From JANPPS01 sp965246835 (GTDB lineage Bacteria; Pseudomonadota; Alphaproteobacteria; Acetobacterales; Acetobacteraceae): 64,000 nt of DNA. The notes under the pieces are model-generated. The model was given only the letters and a program-made list of their open reading frames with translations. It searched no databases and was not told where the DNA came from. Below are positions 35,555 through 44,106 of the stretch, piece by piece. How positions within the stretch are numbered: the stretch's first letter is position 1; every line of letters begins with the position of its first letter. Where the stretch lies: positions 310,001 through 374,000 of the forward strand of contig CBDFFQ010000002.1 of assembly GCA_965246835.1 (NCBI GenBank), written 5' to 3'. The translations under genes and the position numbers were made by a program.

Positions 35555-36255
35555 TGCTGGAGGTGCGCGGGATCGACGTGTTCTACGGCGCGAGCCAGGT
35601 GCTGTTCGGCGTCGATCTGGTGGTGGAGCGCGGGCAGACCATGGCGCTCCTGGGCCGCAACGGCGCCGGCAAGAGCACGACGTTCAAGGCGATCGCCGGG
35701 TTGCAGCCGCCGCGGCAGGGCGAAATCCGGCTGAACGGCGAAACCGTCTCCGGCCGCCGCCCCTACCGCATCGCCCGGCGCGGCATCGGCTATGTCCCGG
35801 AAGACCGGCAGGTGTTCCCGGAGCATACGGTGCAGGACAATTTGCTGATCGGCCAAAAGCCCGGCCCGAAAGGCGAGGCCGGGTGGACGCTCGACCGCGT
35901 GTGGGAAGTGTTCCCGATCCTAGCCGGCATGCGCACGCGCCTGGCTGGCCGGCTCTCGGGTGGGGAGCAGCAATTGCTGACTATCGCGCGCACCCTGATG
36001 GGCAACCCCGACATCGTTTTGCTGGACGAGCCGAGCGAGGGGCTGGCACCCCTGATCGTGCAGGCAATCGGCGTGCTGATCCGCCAATTGCGGGAAAGCG
36101 GGGTCACGATCCTGGTGGCCGAGCAGAACGTCCATTTCTGCCTAGGCATCGCGACCCACGTAGCCGTCGTCGACAAGGGCCAGGTGGTCTACCGCGCCGG
36201 CATCGAGGGGCTCCGGGCCAACGAAGCGATCAAGCAGCGCTATCTGGCCGTTTGA
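35554..36255 (+). CDS. livF: Branched-chain amino acid-type ABC transporter ATPase (LivF)
   Basis: ATPase of 233 residues with Walker A GRNGAGKSTT, GYVPEDRQVFPEHTVQDNL, signature RLSGGEQQLLTIARTLM and Walker B IVLLDEPSEGLAPLIV. ATG 35554 shares one base with the livG stop (TGATG). It ends the second Liv operon, 7 nt before the end of the convergent tyrS gene. No terminator hairpin was noticed in that gap. Confidence 0.94.
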   Translation: MLEVRGIDVFYGASQVLFGVDLVVERGQTMALLGRNGAGKSTTFKAIAGLQPPRQGEIRLNGETVSGRRPYRIARRGIGYVPEDRQVFPEHTVQDNLLIGQKPGPKGEAGWTLDRVWEVFPILAGMRTRLAGRLSGGEQQLLTIARTLMGNPDIVLLDEPSEGLAPLIVQAIGVLIRQLRESGVTILVAEQNVHFCLGIATHVAVVDKGQVVYRAGIEGLRANEAIKQRYLAV

Positions 36256-36262
36256 TCGAGCG

Positions 36263-37507
36263 TCAGGCCGGCCGGATCAGCCGGTGCTGCTTACGGCCCG
36301 CCGAGAGCTTGATCGCTCCGTCCCGCAGCGAGTCCGCGGTCAGCACCAGGGCCTCGTCCGTCACGGCCACATCGTTCACCCGCGCGCCGCCGCCCCGGAT
36401 CAGCCGCCGCGCCTCGCCATTGCTGGCCGCGAGCCCGGCCTCCACCAGCAAGCGTATGACCGGGATCCCGGAGGCAAGCTCGGCCCCCGGCACGGTGTGG
36501 GTGGGCAGCGACTGCGCGGCGGTACCCTCTTCGAAGGCCTGACGGGCGGTTTCGGCGGCTTCGGACGCGGCCGCGTCGCCATGGGCCAGCCGCGTCGCCT
36601 CCGTGGCCAGCCGCTTCTTCGCCTCGTTGACGGCGGCACCCGGAAGCGCTTCCAGCTGCGCGATCTCGTTTAGCGACACCTCGGTGAACAGGCGAAGGAA
36701 GCGGCCGACATCGGCGTCCTCGGTGTTGCGCCAGAACTGCCAGTACTCATACGGGCTGAGCCGGTCCGCCTTCAGCCAGATGGCGCCGCGCGCGGTCTTG
36801 CCCATCTTGGCGCCGCCGGCCGTCGTGATCAGCGGTGTGGTGAGGCCGAACACCTGCTTGCCCTCGGTGCGCCGCACGAGCTCCACACCGGAGACGATGT
36901 TGCCCCATTGATCCGATCCGCCCATTTGCAGCGCCACGCCGAGCCGACGCTGCAACTCCCGGAAGTCATAGGATTGCAGGATCATGTAGTTGAACTCGAG
37001 GAACGTCAGCGGCTGCTCCCGCTCCAGCCGCAGGCGCACGCTATCGAAGGTCAGCATGCGGCCGATGGTGAAATGCGTGCCGACGTCGCGCAGCAGGCCG
37101 ATATAGCCGAGCTGGTCCAGCCAATCCGCGTTGTTGGCCATCACGGCGTCAGCAGGGCCGTTTCCGAAGCGCACGAACGGCGCGATGCAGGACTGGATGC
37201 CGGCCATGTTGGCGGCGATCTGCGCCTCATCGAGCATCTGCCGGGCCTCGTCCTTGCCGGAGGGGTCGCCGATCCGGGTGGTGCCGCCACCCATCAGCAC
37301 CACGGGGCGATGACCGTGCTTCTGCATGAGCCGGAGCAGCATGATCTGCACCAGGTTGCCGACGTGCAACGAGCTCGCCGTGCAGTCGAAGCCGATATAC
37401 CCGGCGACCGGCCCGGCCAACAGTGCCGCATCCAGCGCCGCCTCGTCGGTCTGTTGGAAGACGAAGCCGCGGGCGGCGGCCTCGATCAGGAACGGGCTTT
37501 CGGGCAT
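36263..37507 (-). CDS. tyrS: Tyrosyl-tRNA synthetase
   Basis: Charges tRNA-Tyr. The 414-residue class I synthetase has GYIGFDCTASSLHVGNL (HIGH-type motif as HVGN) at about 32, MGGGTTRIGDPSGKDEAR, LQMGGSDQWGNIVSG and the KMSKS-equivalent KMGKT around 230. The C-terminal S4-like RNA-binding domain is present (LLVEAGLAASNGEARRLIRGGGARVND). ATG 37507 is preceded by AAGGA. The gene is monocistronic on this strand and convergent with livF. Confidence 0.96.
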   Translation of the reverse strand: MPESPFLIEAAARGFVFQQTDEAALDAALLAGPVAGYIGFDCTASSLHVGNLVQIMLLRLMQKHGHRPVVLMGGGTTRIGDPSGKDEARQMLDEAQIAANMAGIQSCIAPFVRFGNGPADAVMANNADWLDQLGYIGLLRDVGTHFTIGRMLTFDSVRLRLEREQPLTFLEFNYMILQSYDFRELQRRLGVALQMGGSDQWGNIVSGVELVRRTEGKQVFGLTTPLITTAGGAKMGKTARGAIWLKADRLSPYEYWQFWRNTEDADVGRFLRLFTEVSLNEIAQLEALPGAAVNEAKKRLATEATRLAHGDAAASEAAETARQAFEEGTAAQSLPTHTVPGAELASGIPVIRLLVEAGLAASNGEARRLIRGGGARVNDVAVTDEALVLTADSLRDGAIKLSAGRKQHRLIRPA

Positions 37508-37582
37508 CGGGTATCCTTGTTCGCCGCGCCCCGCTAGCACGGGCGCATAGCGGGGCAAAGCGAGGCCGGGCTATAAACGTTC

Positions 37583-38452
37583 ATGGTCGACGGTCCCGCC
37601 CCCAGTATCGTGCCCCGCCTACCGGCCGACCAGGTCGAGCGGATCGGGCTGCGCAACTCGTGGCGCGGCGATTTCTACCATCGGGGGCTGACCCTGCCGT
37701 GGCTGCAGTTCCTGGTGCTGGGCTCGCTCATCTACCTGGTCGTCAACGTCGTCTTCGCGCTGCTCTATATCCTGCAGCCCGGCAGCATCGTCGGTGCCCG
37801 GCCGCACTCGTTCGAAGACGCGTTCTTCTTCAGCGTGCAGACGATCGCGACCATCGGCTACGGTCAGATGTCACCCGGCACGCTGTTCGCGAATGTGCTG
37901 GTGACGATCGAGACCATGGTGGGGCTGATCTTCCTGGCGCTCACCACCGGCATGGTGTTCGCGCGCATCAGCCGGCCCACTGCGCGGGTCATGTTCGGAC
38001 GGCACGCCGTGATCGCACGCTACAACGGCGTGCCCACATTGCAGGTCCGCCTCGCGAACGAGCGGCGGAGCCAGATCCTGGAGGCCGACGTGGCCCTGAT
38101 CCTGTTGCGCTACGAGCGGTCCGAGGAAGGGATCATGCTGCGCCGCTTCTTCGACCTGAAGCTCGCCAGGGCGCACACGCCCGTGTTCGCGCTATCGTTC
38201 ACGGTGCTGCACGTGATCGACGACAGCAGCCCGCTCCGCGGTGCCACGGCCGCAAGCCTCGCGGCGGAGGACGTTGAGTTCCTGATCACCGTCACGGGCC
38301 TGGAGGAAACCACGTCCCAGACGGTGCATGCCCGCTATGCCTACCGTCCAGACGAGGTGCTGTGGAACCGGCGGTTCACGGACATCTTTTCGGTCCGCGA
38401 TGGACGCCGGGCCATCGATTACCGCCGGTTCCACGAGACGGAACCGGCGTAA
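37583..38452 (+). CDS. Inward-rectifier-type potassium channel (KirBac-like)
   Basis: Membrane channel of 289 residues with the KirBac plan: an N-terminal slide helix, TM1 (about 45-68, FLVLGSLIYLVVNVVFALLYI), pore helix and selectivity filter SVQTIATIGYGQMSP at about 90-104, TM2 (about 112-135), then a C-terminal immunoglobulin-like domain (about 150-280, ARYNGVPTLQVRLANERRSQILEADVALILLR). The filter TIGYG is intact, indicating K+ selectivity. It is divergent from tyrS with a 75-bp gap. Confidence 0.93.
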   Translation: MVDGPAPSIVPRLPADQVERIGLRNSWRGDFYHRGLTLPWLQFLVLGSLIYLVVNVVFALLYILQPGSIVGARPHSFEDAFFFSVQTIATIGYGQMSPGTLFANVLVTIETMVGLIFLALTTGMVFARISRPTARVMFGRHAVIARYNGVPTLQVRLANERRSQILEADVALILLRYERSEEGIMLRRFFDLKLARAHTPVFALSFTVLHVIDDSSPLRGATAASLAAEDVEFLITVTGLEETTSQTVHARYAYRPDEVLWNRRFTDIFSVRDGRRAIDYRRFHETEPA

Positions 38453-38456
38453 TCGG

Positions 38457-39122
38457 TCAGTCGGCGGCGAGTGCCAGGGCCTTGCGAGCCATGATCTTGC
38501 CCACATGATCCTCGATCGCGCGCCCGGCCTCGTCGGCGTGGCTCGCGAACACATGGTCGGCGCCGGCATAGACCCGGTAATCGACCTGAACGTTCTTCTG
38601 CGTGTTCAGCTTGTCCACCAGTTTCCGCACCGCGGCTTCCGGCACCAGCTCGTCGCTATCGCCATGCAACATCAGGCCGCTGCACGGGCAGGGGGCCAGG
38701 AAGCCGAAATCGTAATGGTTGGCCGGCGGCGCCACACTGACCCAGCCGGAGATCTCGGGCCGGCGCATCAGGAGTTGCATGCCGACGAAGGCGCCGAACG
38801 AGTAACCGCTGATCCACAGGCCGCCCGAATTGGGGTTCACCATCTGCATCCAGTCCAGCGCGGCCGCGGCGTCACTGATCTCACCGAAGCCACCGTCATA
38901 CTTGCCCTGGCTCCGGCCGACGCCACGGAAATTGAACCGCATCACCGAGAAGCCGAGCTTCTGGAAAGATTGATACATCGTGTAGGTGACACGATTGTTC
39001 ATCGTGCCGCCATGGAGCGGGTGCGGATGGAGGATGAGCGCCAGCGGGGCGCCGGTCTCCTTGGAATGGTGGTAGCGGCCTTCTAGCCGGCCGTCGGGGC
39101 CAGCGAACATCACCTCAGGCAT
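38457..39122 (-). CDS. Alpha/beta hydrolase (COG2945-like)
   Basis: Hydrolase of 221 residues resembling the dienelactone-hydrolase-like COG2945 group. Conserved HPHPLHGGTMNNRVTYTM at about 33, FNFRGVGRSQGKYDGG, nucleophile elbow GYSFGAFVG at about 110, GDSDELVP and the C-terminal ADHVF histidine. ATG 39122 fits family length; AAGGAAAG lies upstream. It ends 4 nt after the convergent channel gene. Substrate unknown. Confidence 0.82.
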   Translation of the reverse strand: MPEVMFAGPDGRLEGRYHHSKETGAPLALILHPHPLHGGTMNNRVTYTMYQSFQKLGFSVMRFNFRGVGRSQGKYDGGFGEISDAAAALDWMQMVNPNSGGLWISGYSFGAFVGMQLLMRRPEISGWVSVAPPANHYDFGFLAPCPCSGLMLHGDSDELVPEAAVRKLVDKLNTQKNVQVDYRVYAGADHVFASHADEAGRAIEDHVGKIMARKALALAAD

Positions 39123-39417
39123 GAGATCCCAGTTCTTTCCTTGCTCAACAGCTCGAGTATGTGGGGACCGGCGGCCCCCCACTCCAGCTATATCCGATCA
39201 CTTCTTTGCGGACCGGGTTGCCAGCCGCGATTTGACGGCGTTGGACAAACCAGCTTAGCGTTCCTCCTCTGGAAAGCGGGGCTCCCGTTCCCACTTTCGC
39301 CATGCACTTGCACTTGACGACGTTGATCGGCGTGCTTTCCTCACCTGGGCAAGCATCCAACCTCGAACCTGGCCACCATAGTCGCTTGGGCGCTGAAACA
39401 CATAATGGAATTGTCGC
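39123..39417. other. Intergenic region upstream of cysE and the hydrolase gene
   Basis: A 295-bp divergent spacer. I found no convincing small gene, riboswitch or promoter pair. It contains GGGGACCGGCGGCCCCCC at about 39163-39181, a short GC-rich near-palindrome. Promoters for both flanking genes must lie here. Confidence 0.5.
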
Positions 39418-40095
39418 ATGGCATTCATGTTTCTGCGCGAACTGGTCACCGCTTATCGTACACGGGATCCGGCGGCCCGGTCCGATATAGAGGTATTGCT
39501 CTGCTACCCCGGCCTGCACGCCGTTCTGTGGCATAAGCTCTCGCATGGGTTGTGGCGGCGCGGGTTTCGGTTGCCGGCCCGGATGGGGGCGCATCTCGGG
39601 CGCTTCCTCACCGGCATCGAGATTCATCCTGCCGCCCGAATCGGCCGCCGGCTGATCGTCGATCACGGCATGGGTGTGGTGATCGGGGAGACGGCCGAGA
39701 TCGGAGATGACGTCTATATCTATCATGCCGTCACCCTGGGCGGCACAAGCAGCGAACGGGGCAAGCGGCACCCGACGGTGGGCAACAACGTGATCATCGG
39801 CGCCGGTGCGAAGGTGCTGGGGGACATCCTGATCGGCGATGGCGCCCGGATCGGCGCCAATGCGGTGGTGGTGCAGGCGGTGGCGCCCGGCGTCACGGTG
39901 GTGGGCATCCCAGCCCGGCCCGTCGATCGCGACCCCGTCCACCGCGCCCCGCCCCAGCCCCTATTCGTGCCATATGGCACGCCGTGCGAGGAAACGCTGG
40001 ACCCGCTGGTCCGCAACCTCGAGTCGCTGCGGGCGGAGTTTTTGGCGCTCGAGGCCAGGGTGGCGCATCTGCAGCGATCCACCGCCAACGAATGA
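39418..40095 (+). CDS. cysE: Serine O-acetyltransferase
   Basis: Makes O-acetylserine from serine and acetyl-CoA, the carbon skeleton for cysteine. The 225-residue protein has the short N-terminal helical part (PGLHAVLWHKLSHGLWRRG) and a left-handed beta-helix of hexapeptide repeats from about 65 to 165, including IHPAARIGRRLIVDHGMGVVIGETA with the catalytic His and GGTSSERGKRHP. It then has a C-terminal extension of about 40 residues. The stop overlaps the next gene (ATGA), tying it to a cysteine desulfurase; the cluster moves sulfur from cysteine synthesis to cysteine use. Confidence 0.94.
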   Translation: MAFMFLRELVTAYRTRDPAARSDIEVLLCYPGLHAVLWHKLSHGLWRRGFRLPARMGAHLGRFLTGIEIHPAARIGRRLIVDHGMGVVIGETAEIGDDVYIYHAVTLGGTSSERGKRHPTVGNNVIIGAGAKVLGDILIGDGARIGANAVVVQAVAPGVTVVGIPARPVDRDPVHRAPPQPLFVPYGTPCEETLDPLVRNLESLRAEFLALEARVAHLQRSTANE

Positions 40096-41153
40096 CCTAT
40101 CTCGACGCCAATGCCTCCGAGCCGCTGCGGCCCGGTGCACGGGCGGCGGTGATCGCGGCGCTGGACCTCACTGGGAACCCGTCATCCATCCACGCCGCCG
40201 GCCGTGCCGCCCGCCGGGAGCTGGAACTCGCCCGGCACCGAGTAGCCCTGAGGTTCGGCGCGGCGCCGGAGGGCGTGGTGTTCACCTCTGGCGGCACGGA
40301 GGCGAACGCGCTGGCCGTTCATGGGCTCCGCAACGGGATGCGGGTCATTCTGGGCGGCACGGAGCATGACGCCGTGCGCGCCGCGGCGCCGGAAGCGTCG
40401 GTGCTGCCGGTGGACGCCGATGGGGTTGCCGACCTCGAAACCCTGGCCCGCTGGCTGCGCGACGGCCCGGCCCTGGTGTGCCTGATGCTCGCCAACAACG
40501 AGACCGGCACGCTGCAGCCCGTGGCCGAAGCCGCGGCCTTGTGCCGGGCAGGGGGTGCCATTCTCCATGTCGATGCGGTGCAGGCGCGGGACGGCGCCGA
40601 TCTTGCCGCCTTGGGCGCGCACAGCCTGGCCGTCTCGTCCCATAAGATGGGCGGTCCCAAGGGTGCCGGCGCGTTGTTGCTGGCCGAGCAGGATGCGGCG
40701 CCGTTATTTGCAGGCGGCGGGCAGGAGCGTGGGCGGCGCGGCGGCACCCCGGCGCTGCTTGCGATCGCCGGGTTCGGGGCCGCACTGCTTGACGCGCCGA
40801 CAGACTCGCGCCCGATGCGGGACGCGATCGAGGCGGCCGCGCTCGCCTGCGGGGCCGTCGTGCTGGGCGGCGGGCACCGGCTGGGCAACACGGCCTGCCT
40901 GGCACTGCCGGGCGTGAGGGCCGATGCCCAGGTGATCGCGCTCGACCTCGCGGGCGTGCAGGTGTCGGCCGGTGCTGCGTGCAGCAGCGGCACCGTGGCC
41001 CGCAGCCGGGTGCTGGAGGCAATGGGCGCGGGCGCGCTGGCGGGCGAGGCGATCCGGGTCAGCCTGCCGTGGAATGCGACGTGGGACGACGTGGCCGCCT
41101 TCCGCGCCGCCTATCCGGAGATGGCGGCGCGGTTGCAGCGCCGGGCGGCCTAA
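40092..41153 (+). CDS. Cysteine desulfurase family aminotransferase (NifS-like), copy 1
   Basis: PLP enzyme of 353 residues. The family pattern is MTYLDANASEPLRPGAR, GNPSSIHAAGRAARRELE, FTSGGTEANALAVHG, HVDAVQARDG, the PLP lysine in SSHKMGGPKGAGAL at about 198 and the active-site loop cysteine in SAGAACSSGTVARS at about 297. It removes sulfur from cysteine as an enzyme-bound persulfide. It is about 30 residues shorter than the second copy downstream and divergent from it. ATG 40092 overlaps the cysE stop by 4 nt. Confidence 0.9.
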   Translation: MTYLDANASEPLRPGARAAVIAALDLTGNPSSIHAAGRAARRELELARHRVALRFGAAPEGVVFTSGGTEANALAVHGLRNGMRVILGGTEHDAVRAAAPEASVLPVDADGVADLETLARWLRDGPALVCLMLANNETGTLQPVAEAAALCRAGGAILHVDAVQARDGADLAALGAHSLAVSSHKMGGPKGAGALLLAEQDAAPLFAGGGQERGRRGGTPALLAIAGFGAALLDAPTDSRPMRDAIEAAALACGAVVLGGGHRLGNTACLALPGVRADAQVIALDLAGVQVSAGAACSSGTVARSRVLEAMGAGALAGEAIRVSLPWNATWDDVAAFRAAYPEMAARLQRRAA

Positions 41154-41251
41154 CGGCGGAGCAGCCGGCTTCCGACCAAGTCCAGCCCGACCATCGCCAG
41201 CAACGACGCACCAACCAGCGGGACCAGCCGCCGCAACCCCCGCCGGTCCAT
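41150..41251 (-). CDS. Possible 33-residue membrane protein antisense in the desulfurase spacer
   Basis: A short minus-strand frame between the two desulfurase genes, starting MDRRGLRRLVPLVGASLLAM and continuing with a hydrophobic stretch and a basic end RLLRR. The layout (basic, one hydrophobic span, basic) resembles a small membrane protein. There is no clear ribosome binding site and its end overlaps the upstream gene by 4 nt tail to tail. May be chance. Confidence 0.25.
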   Translation of the reverse strand: MDRRGLRRLVPLVGASLLAMVGLDLVGSRLLRR

Positions 41252-41322
41252 GCGGCACCGTAACGCGGAACGGTTCGGCCGTCACGCTTGGCGTGTGTCC
41301 CGAAGCGGCCCATATCGCCGGT

Positions 41323-42474
41323 ATGCGTCCGAACCGCCCCGTCTACCTCGACAACCAGGCCACCACGCCGTGCGATCCCCGTGTGCTCGACGCGATGCTG
41401 CCGTGGTTCACCGAGCGTTTCGGCAACCCGCACAGCGCCGAGCACCGCATGGGCCAGGTGGCTGCCGAGGCGGTCGAGGCGGCGCGGGGGCATGTCGCGG
41501 CGCTGATCGGGGCGGAGCCGCGGGAGATCGTGCTGACCTCCGGCGCCACCGAGGCGAACAACATCGCCATCAAGGGAGCGGCCCGCTTCGCGCGGCAACA
41601 GGGGTCCGAGCGGCGCCGGGTCATCACGGTGGTGACCGAGCATAAATGCGTGCTGGAGAGCGTGGCCGACCTGGCCTCCGAAGGGTTCGAGCCCGTGTTT
41701 CTCCCAGTCCAGCCGGATGGGCGGCTCGATCCGGTCGTCCTGGCCCAGGCGCTTGCGGTGCCGGCGCTGCTGGTGAGCGTCATGGCCGTGAATAACGAGA
41801 CCGGGGTGATCCAGGGCATCCCGGCCCTGGCGGCGCTGTCGCGGGCGGCGGGTGCGCTGTTCCACACCGATGCGGCGCAGGCGGTGGGGAAGATCCCGGT
41901 CGACGTCGATGGCATCGATCTGCTGAGCCTCAGTGGCCATAAGCTGTATGGGCCGAAGGGCGTCGGCGCCCTCTATGTCCGGCGGCGGCCCCGGGTGCGG
42001 TTGCTGCCGCTGTTCTCCGGCGGCGGGCAGGAGCGGGGGCTGCGCTCCGGCACCTTGCCGACGCCGCTGGTGGTGGGGTTGGGCGAAGCGTGCCGCATCG
42101 CCGCGGGCGAGATGGCCGAGGAGGCCGTGCGGATCGCGGGTTTGCGGGACCGGTTGCTGGCCGGGCTTCGCGCGCCGATCACGGTCAACGGATCGCGGGT
42201 GCATCGCGTGCCCGGCAACCTCAATCTCACCTTCCCGGCGCCCGCCCTCGCGATGATGCGCGCCATCCCGGAGCTGTGCGTCTCCACGGGCTCCGCCTGC
42301 AGCTCGGCCGAGATCGAGCCGAGCTACGTGCTGCGCGCGCTCGGCCTTTCCGACGCGGCGGCCGCCCGCACCTTGCGCCTGGGGCTCGGACGTTTTACCT
42401 CCGCGGCCGACGTCGATTTCGCGGCCGAGGCTTTGTCCCACGCCGCACTCCACCCTGACCTGATCGAGGCCTGA
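41323..42474 (+). CDS. iscS: Cysteine desulfurase (IscS/NifS-like), copy 2
   Basis: PLP enzyme of 383 residues, the canonical IscS length. VYLDNQATTPCDPRVLDAMLPW at the start, GNPHSAEHRMG, LTSGATEANNIAIKG, FHTDAAQAVGKI, PLP lysine in SLSGHKLYGPKGVGAL at about 205 and catalytic cysteine in CVSTGSACSSAEIEPS at about 325. It feeds sulfur to iron-sulfur clusters and to thiolated tRNA. Directly followed by a ferredoxin gene (1-nt gap) and mnmA, so it likely supplies MnmA. No IscU, IscA, HscA/B or IscR gene is adjacent. Confidence 0.92.
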   Translation: MRPNRPVYLDNQATTPCDPRVLDAMLPWFTERFGNPHSAEHRMGQVAAEAVEAARGHVAALIGAEPREIVLTSGATEANNIAIKGAARFARQQGSERRRVITVVTEHKCVLESVADLASEGFEPVFLPVQPDGRLDPVVLAQALAVPALLVSVMAVNNETGVIQGIPALAALSRAAGALFHTDAAQAVGKIPVDVDGIDLLSLSGHKLYGPKGVGALYVRRRPRVRLLPLFSGGGQERGLRSGTLPTPLVVGLGEACRIAAGEMAEEAVRIAGLRDRLLAGLRAPITVNGSRVHRVPGNLNLTFPAPALAMMRAIPELCVSTGSACSSAEIEPSYVLRALGLSDAAAARTLRLGLGRFTSAADVDFAAEALSHAALHPDLIEA

Positions 42475-42475
42475 G

Positions 42476-42805
42476 ATGCCCAAGATGACCTTCGTCGAGA
42501 AGAATGGCGCCGCCCGTGAGGTGGAAGCGCCGCTCGGCCTGTCGGTGCTCGAGATCGCGCACAAGCATGACGTGGATATCGAGGGTGCGTGCGAGGGCTC
42601 GCTCGCCTGCTCGACCTGCCATGTGGTCGTGGACCCCGCCTGGTTCGCCAAGCTGTCCAAGCCGACCGAGGATGAGGAGGATATGCTGGACCTCGCCTTC
42701 GGCCTGGAACAGACCTCCCGCCTCGGCTGCCAGATCGTCATGACCCCGGCGCTGGACGGCCTCGTGGTCCGTCTGCCGTCCGGGACGCGCAACGCGCAGG
42801 GGTAA
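42476..42805 (+). CDS. fdx: 2Fe-2S ferredoxin, ISC/adrenodoxin type
   Basis: Protein of 109 residues with the adrenodoxin-type cluster motif GACEGSLACSTCHVVV (Cys at about 39, 45, 48) and the fourth Cys in RLGCQIVM at about 85. It also has the conserved acidic DEEDMLDLAFG used for partner binding. In ISC systems Fdx supplies electrons for cluster assembly next to IscS. It sits 1 nt after iscS and 4 nt before mnmA. Confidence 0.94.
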   Translation: MPKMTFVEKNGAAREVEAPLGLSVLEIAHKHDVDIEGACEGSLACSTCHVVVDPAWFAKLSKPTEDEEDMLDLAFGLEQTSRLGCQIVMTPALDGLVVRLPSGTRNAQG

Positions 42806-42809
42806 AACG

Positions 42810-43901
42810 ATGCGGCCCCGCCTTCGTATCGTCGCCGCGATGTCGGGTGGCGTCGATAGCAGCGTGGTGGCCGGGCTGCTGGCGGAGGCCGGGCATGAGG
42901 TGATCGGCGTCACCCTGCAACTCTACGATGGCACGGCCGGGCGGCGGGGATCCTGCTGCGCCGGGCGAGACATCCACGATGCGAAGGACGTCGCGGACCG
43001 GTTGGGCATCCCGCATTACGTCATCGACGCCCAGGCCCGCTTCCGGCAGGCGGTGATCGATGATTTCGCCGACAGCTACGCGGGCGGGCGCACCCCGGTG
43101 CCGTGCGTGCGCTGCAACCAGAGCGTGAAGTTCACCGATTTGCTGGGCCTCGCCCGCGATCTCGGCGCCGAGGCGATGGCCACCGGGCATTACGTGCGCC
43201 GCGTGGAGGGGCCGGGCGGCCCGGAGCTGCATCGCGCCGCAGACCCGGCTCGCGACCAGAGCTGGTTCCTGTTCGCCACCACCCCGGACCAGCTGGCGTT
43301 CTCGCGCTTCCCGCTCGGTGACATGCCGGACAAGGCGGCGGTCCGGGCCCATGCCGCGCGCCTCGGCCTGGCGGTCGCGGACAAGCCGGACAGCCAGGAT
43401 CTGTGCTTCGTGCCCGATGGCACTTATGCCGCGCTGGTGGAGAAGCTGCGGCCGGAAGCAGCGGCGCCTGGTGAGATCGTGGCCCAGGACGGCCGCGTCC
43501 TGGCCCGGCACGCTGGCATCGCGCGGTTCACGGTCGGGCAGGGGCGAGGGCTCGGCGATGCCACGCTCGATGCCGGGGTGCGGCAGGCGGTGCTGTCCGT
43601 CGATGCCGGCACACGGCGCATCGTGGTCGGGCCGCGCCAGGCGGGGACGAATAGGCTGTCCTTGCGGGAGATGAACTGGCTGGCGGGGCGGCCATCCGGG
43701 CCGATGCGGTGCGACGTGAAGCTGCGCGCCCGCGAAACGGCGCACCCGGCCTGGGTCACGCCGACGGACGAGGGCGCGGACGTGATGCTGGACACGGCAG
43801 CGTTGCCGGCGCCGGGGCAGGCCTGTGTCATGTATGACGGGGGCCGCGTGCTGGGGGGTGGGTTCATTTCTGCTCCCTCTCCCACCGGCGGCAGCCTGTG
43901 A
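42810..43901 (+). CDS. mnmA: tRNA-specific 2-thiouridylase MnmA
   Basis: Adds sulfur to U34 of tRNA-Lys, -Glu and -Gln. The 363-residue protein has the PP-loop AAMSGGVDSSVVAGLL at about 10, catalytic Cys in PVPCVRCNQSVKF at about 97, second catalytic Cys in KPDSQDLCFVPDG at about 197, and the C-terminal beta domain. ATG 42810 follows fdx by 4 nt. The last residues APSPTGGSL come from a C/T-rich repeat also seen at the end of the esterase at 9705. Co-transcription with cysteine desulfurase gives a direct sulfur relay. Confidence 0.95.
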   Translation: MRPRLRIVAAMSGGVDSSVVAGLLAEAGHEVIGVTLQLYDGTAGRRGSCCAGRDIHDAKDVADRLGIPHYVIDAQARFRQAVIDDFADSYAGGRTPVPCVRCNQSVKFTDLLGLARDLGAEAMATGHYVRRVEGPGGPELHRAADPARDQSWFLFATTPDQLAFSRFPLGDMPDKAAVRAHAARLGLAVADKPDSQDLCFVPDGTYAALVEKLRPEAAAPGEIVAQDGRVLARHAGIARFTVGQGRGLGDATLDAGVRQAVLSVDAGTRRIVVGPRQAGTNRLSLREMNWLAGRPSGPMRCDVKLRARETAHPAWVTPTDEGADVMLDTAALPAPGQACVMYDGGRVLGGGFISAPSPTGGSL

Positions 43902-43955
43902 GGAAGCCGCTGCATTGACCTCCCCAGCCGAACGGGGCATATGCCGCGGCCTGGC

Positions 43956-44030
43956 GGCGACGTAGCTCAGCGGTAGAGCAGGGGAATCATAATCCCTTGG
44001 TCGGCGGTTCAAATCCGTCCGTCGCTACCA
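43956..44030 (+). tRNA. tRNA-Met (CAT), elongator
   Basis: Acceptor GGCGACG/CGTCGCT with a G-U first pair, D-arm GCTCAGCGGTAGAGC, anticodon loop AATCATAAT with CAT, T-arm GGCGGTTCAAATCCGTC and encoded CCA. It lacks the initiator C-A mismatch. It resembles alphaproteobacterial elongator tRNA-Met more than the lysidine-modified tRNA-Ile2, but the latter cannot be fully excluded by eye. It follows mnmA by 54 nt. Confidence 0.93.
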
Positions 44031-44106
44031 CCCCGACTTTCGGCTTTTGGCCCGCTTGCGGCCCCTCCCACCCTGGCGGATATTCGCGGGCAAGGGAGAA
44101 TGCCAC

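Noticed and set aside
39145..39942. Minus-strand frame opposite cysE
   Set aside because: Shadow of the serine acetyltransferase, which has full hexapeptide-repeat homology.
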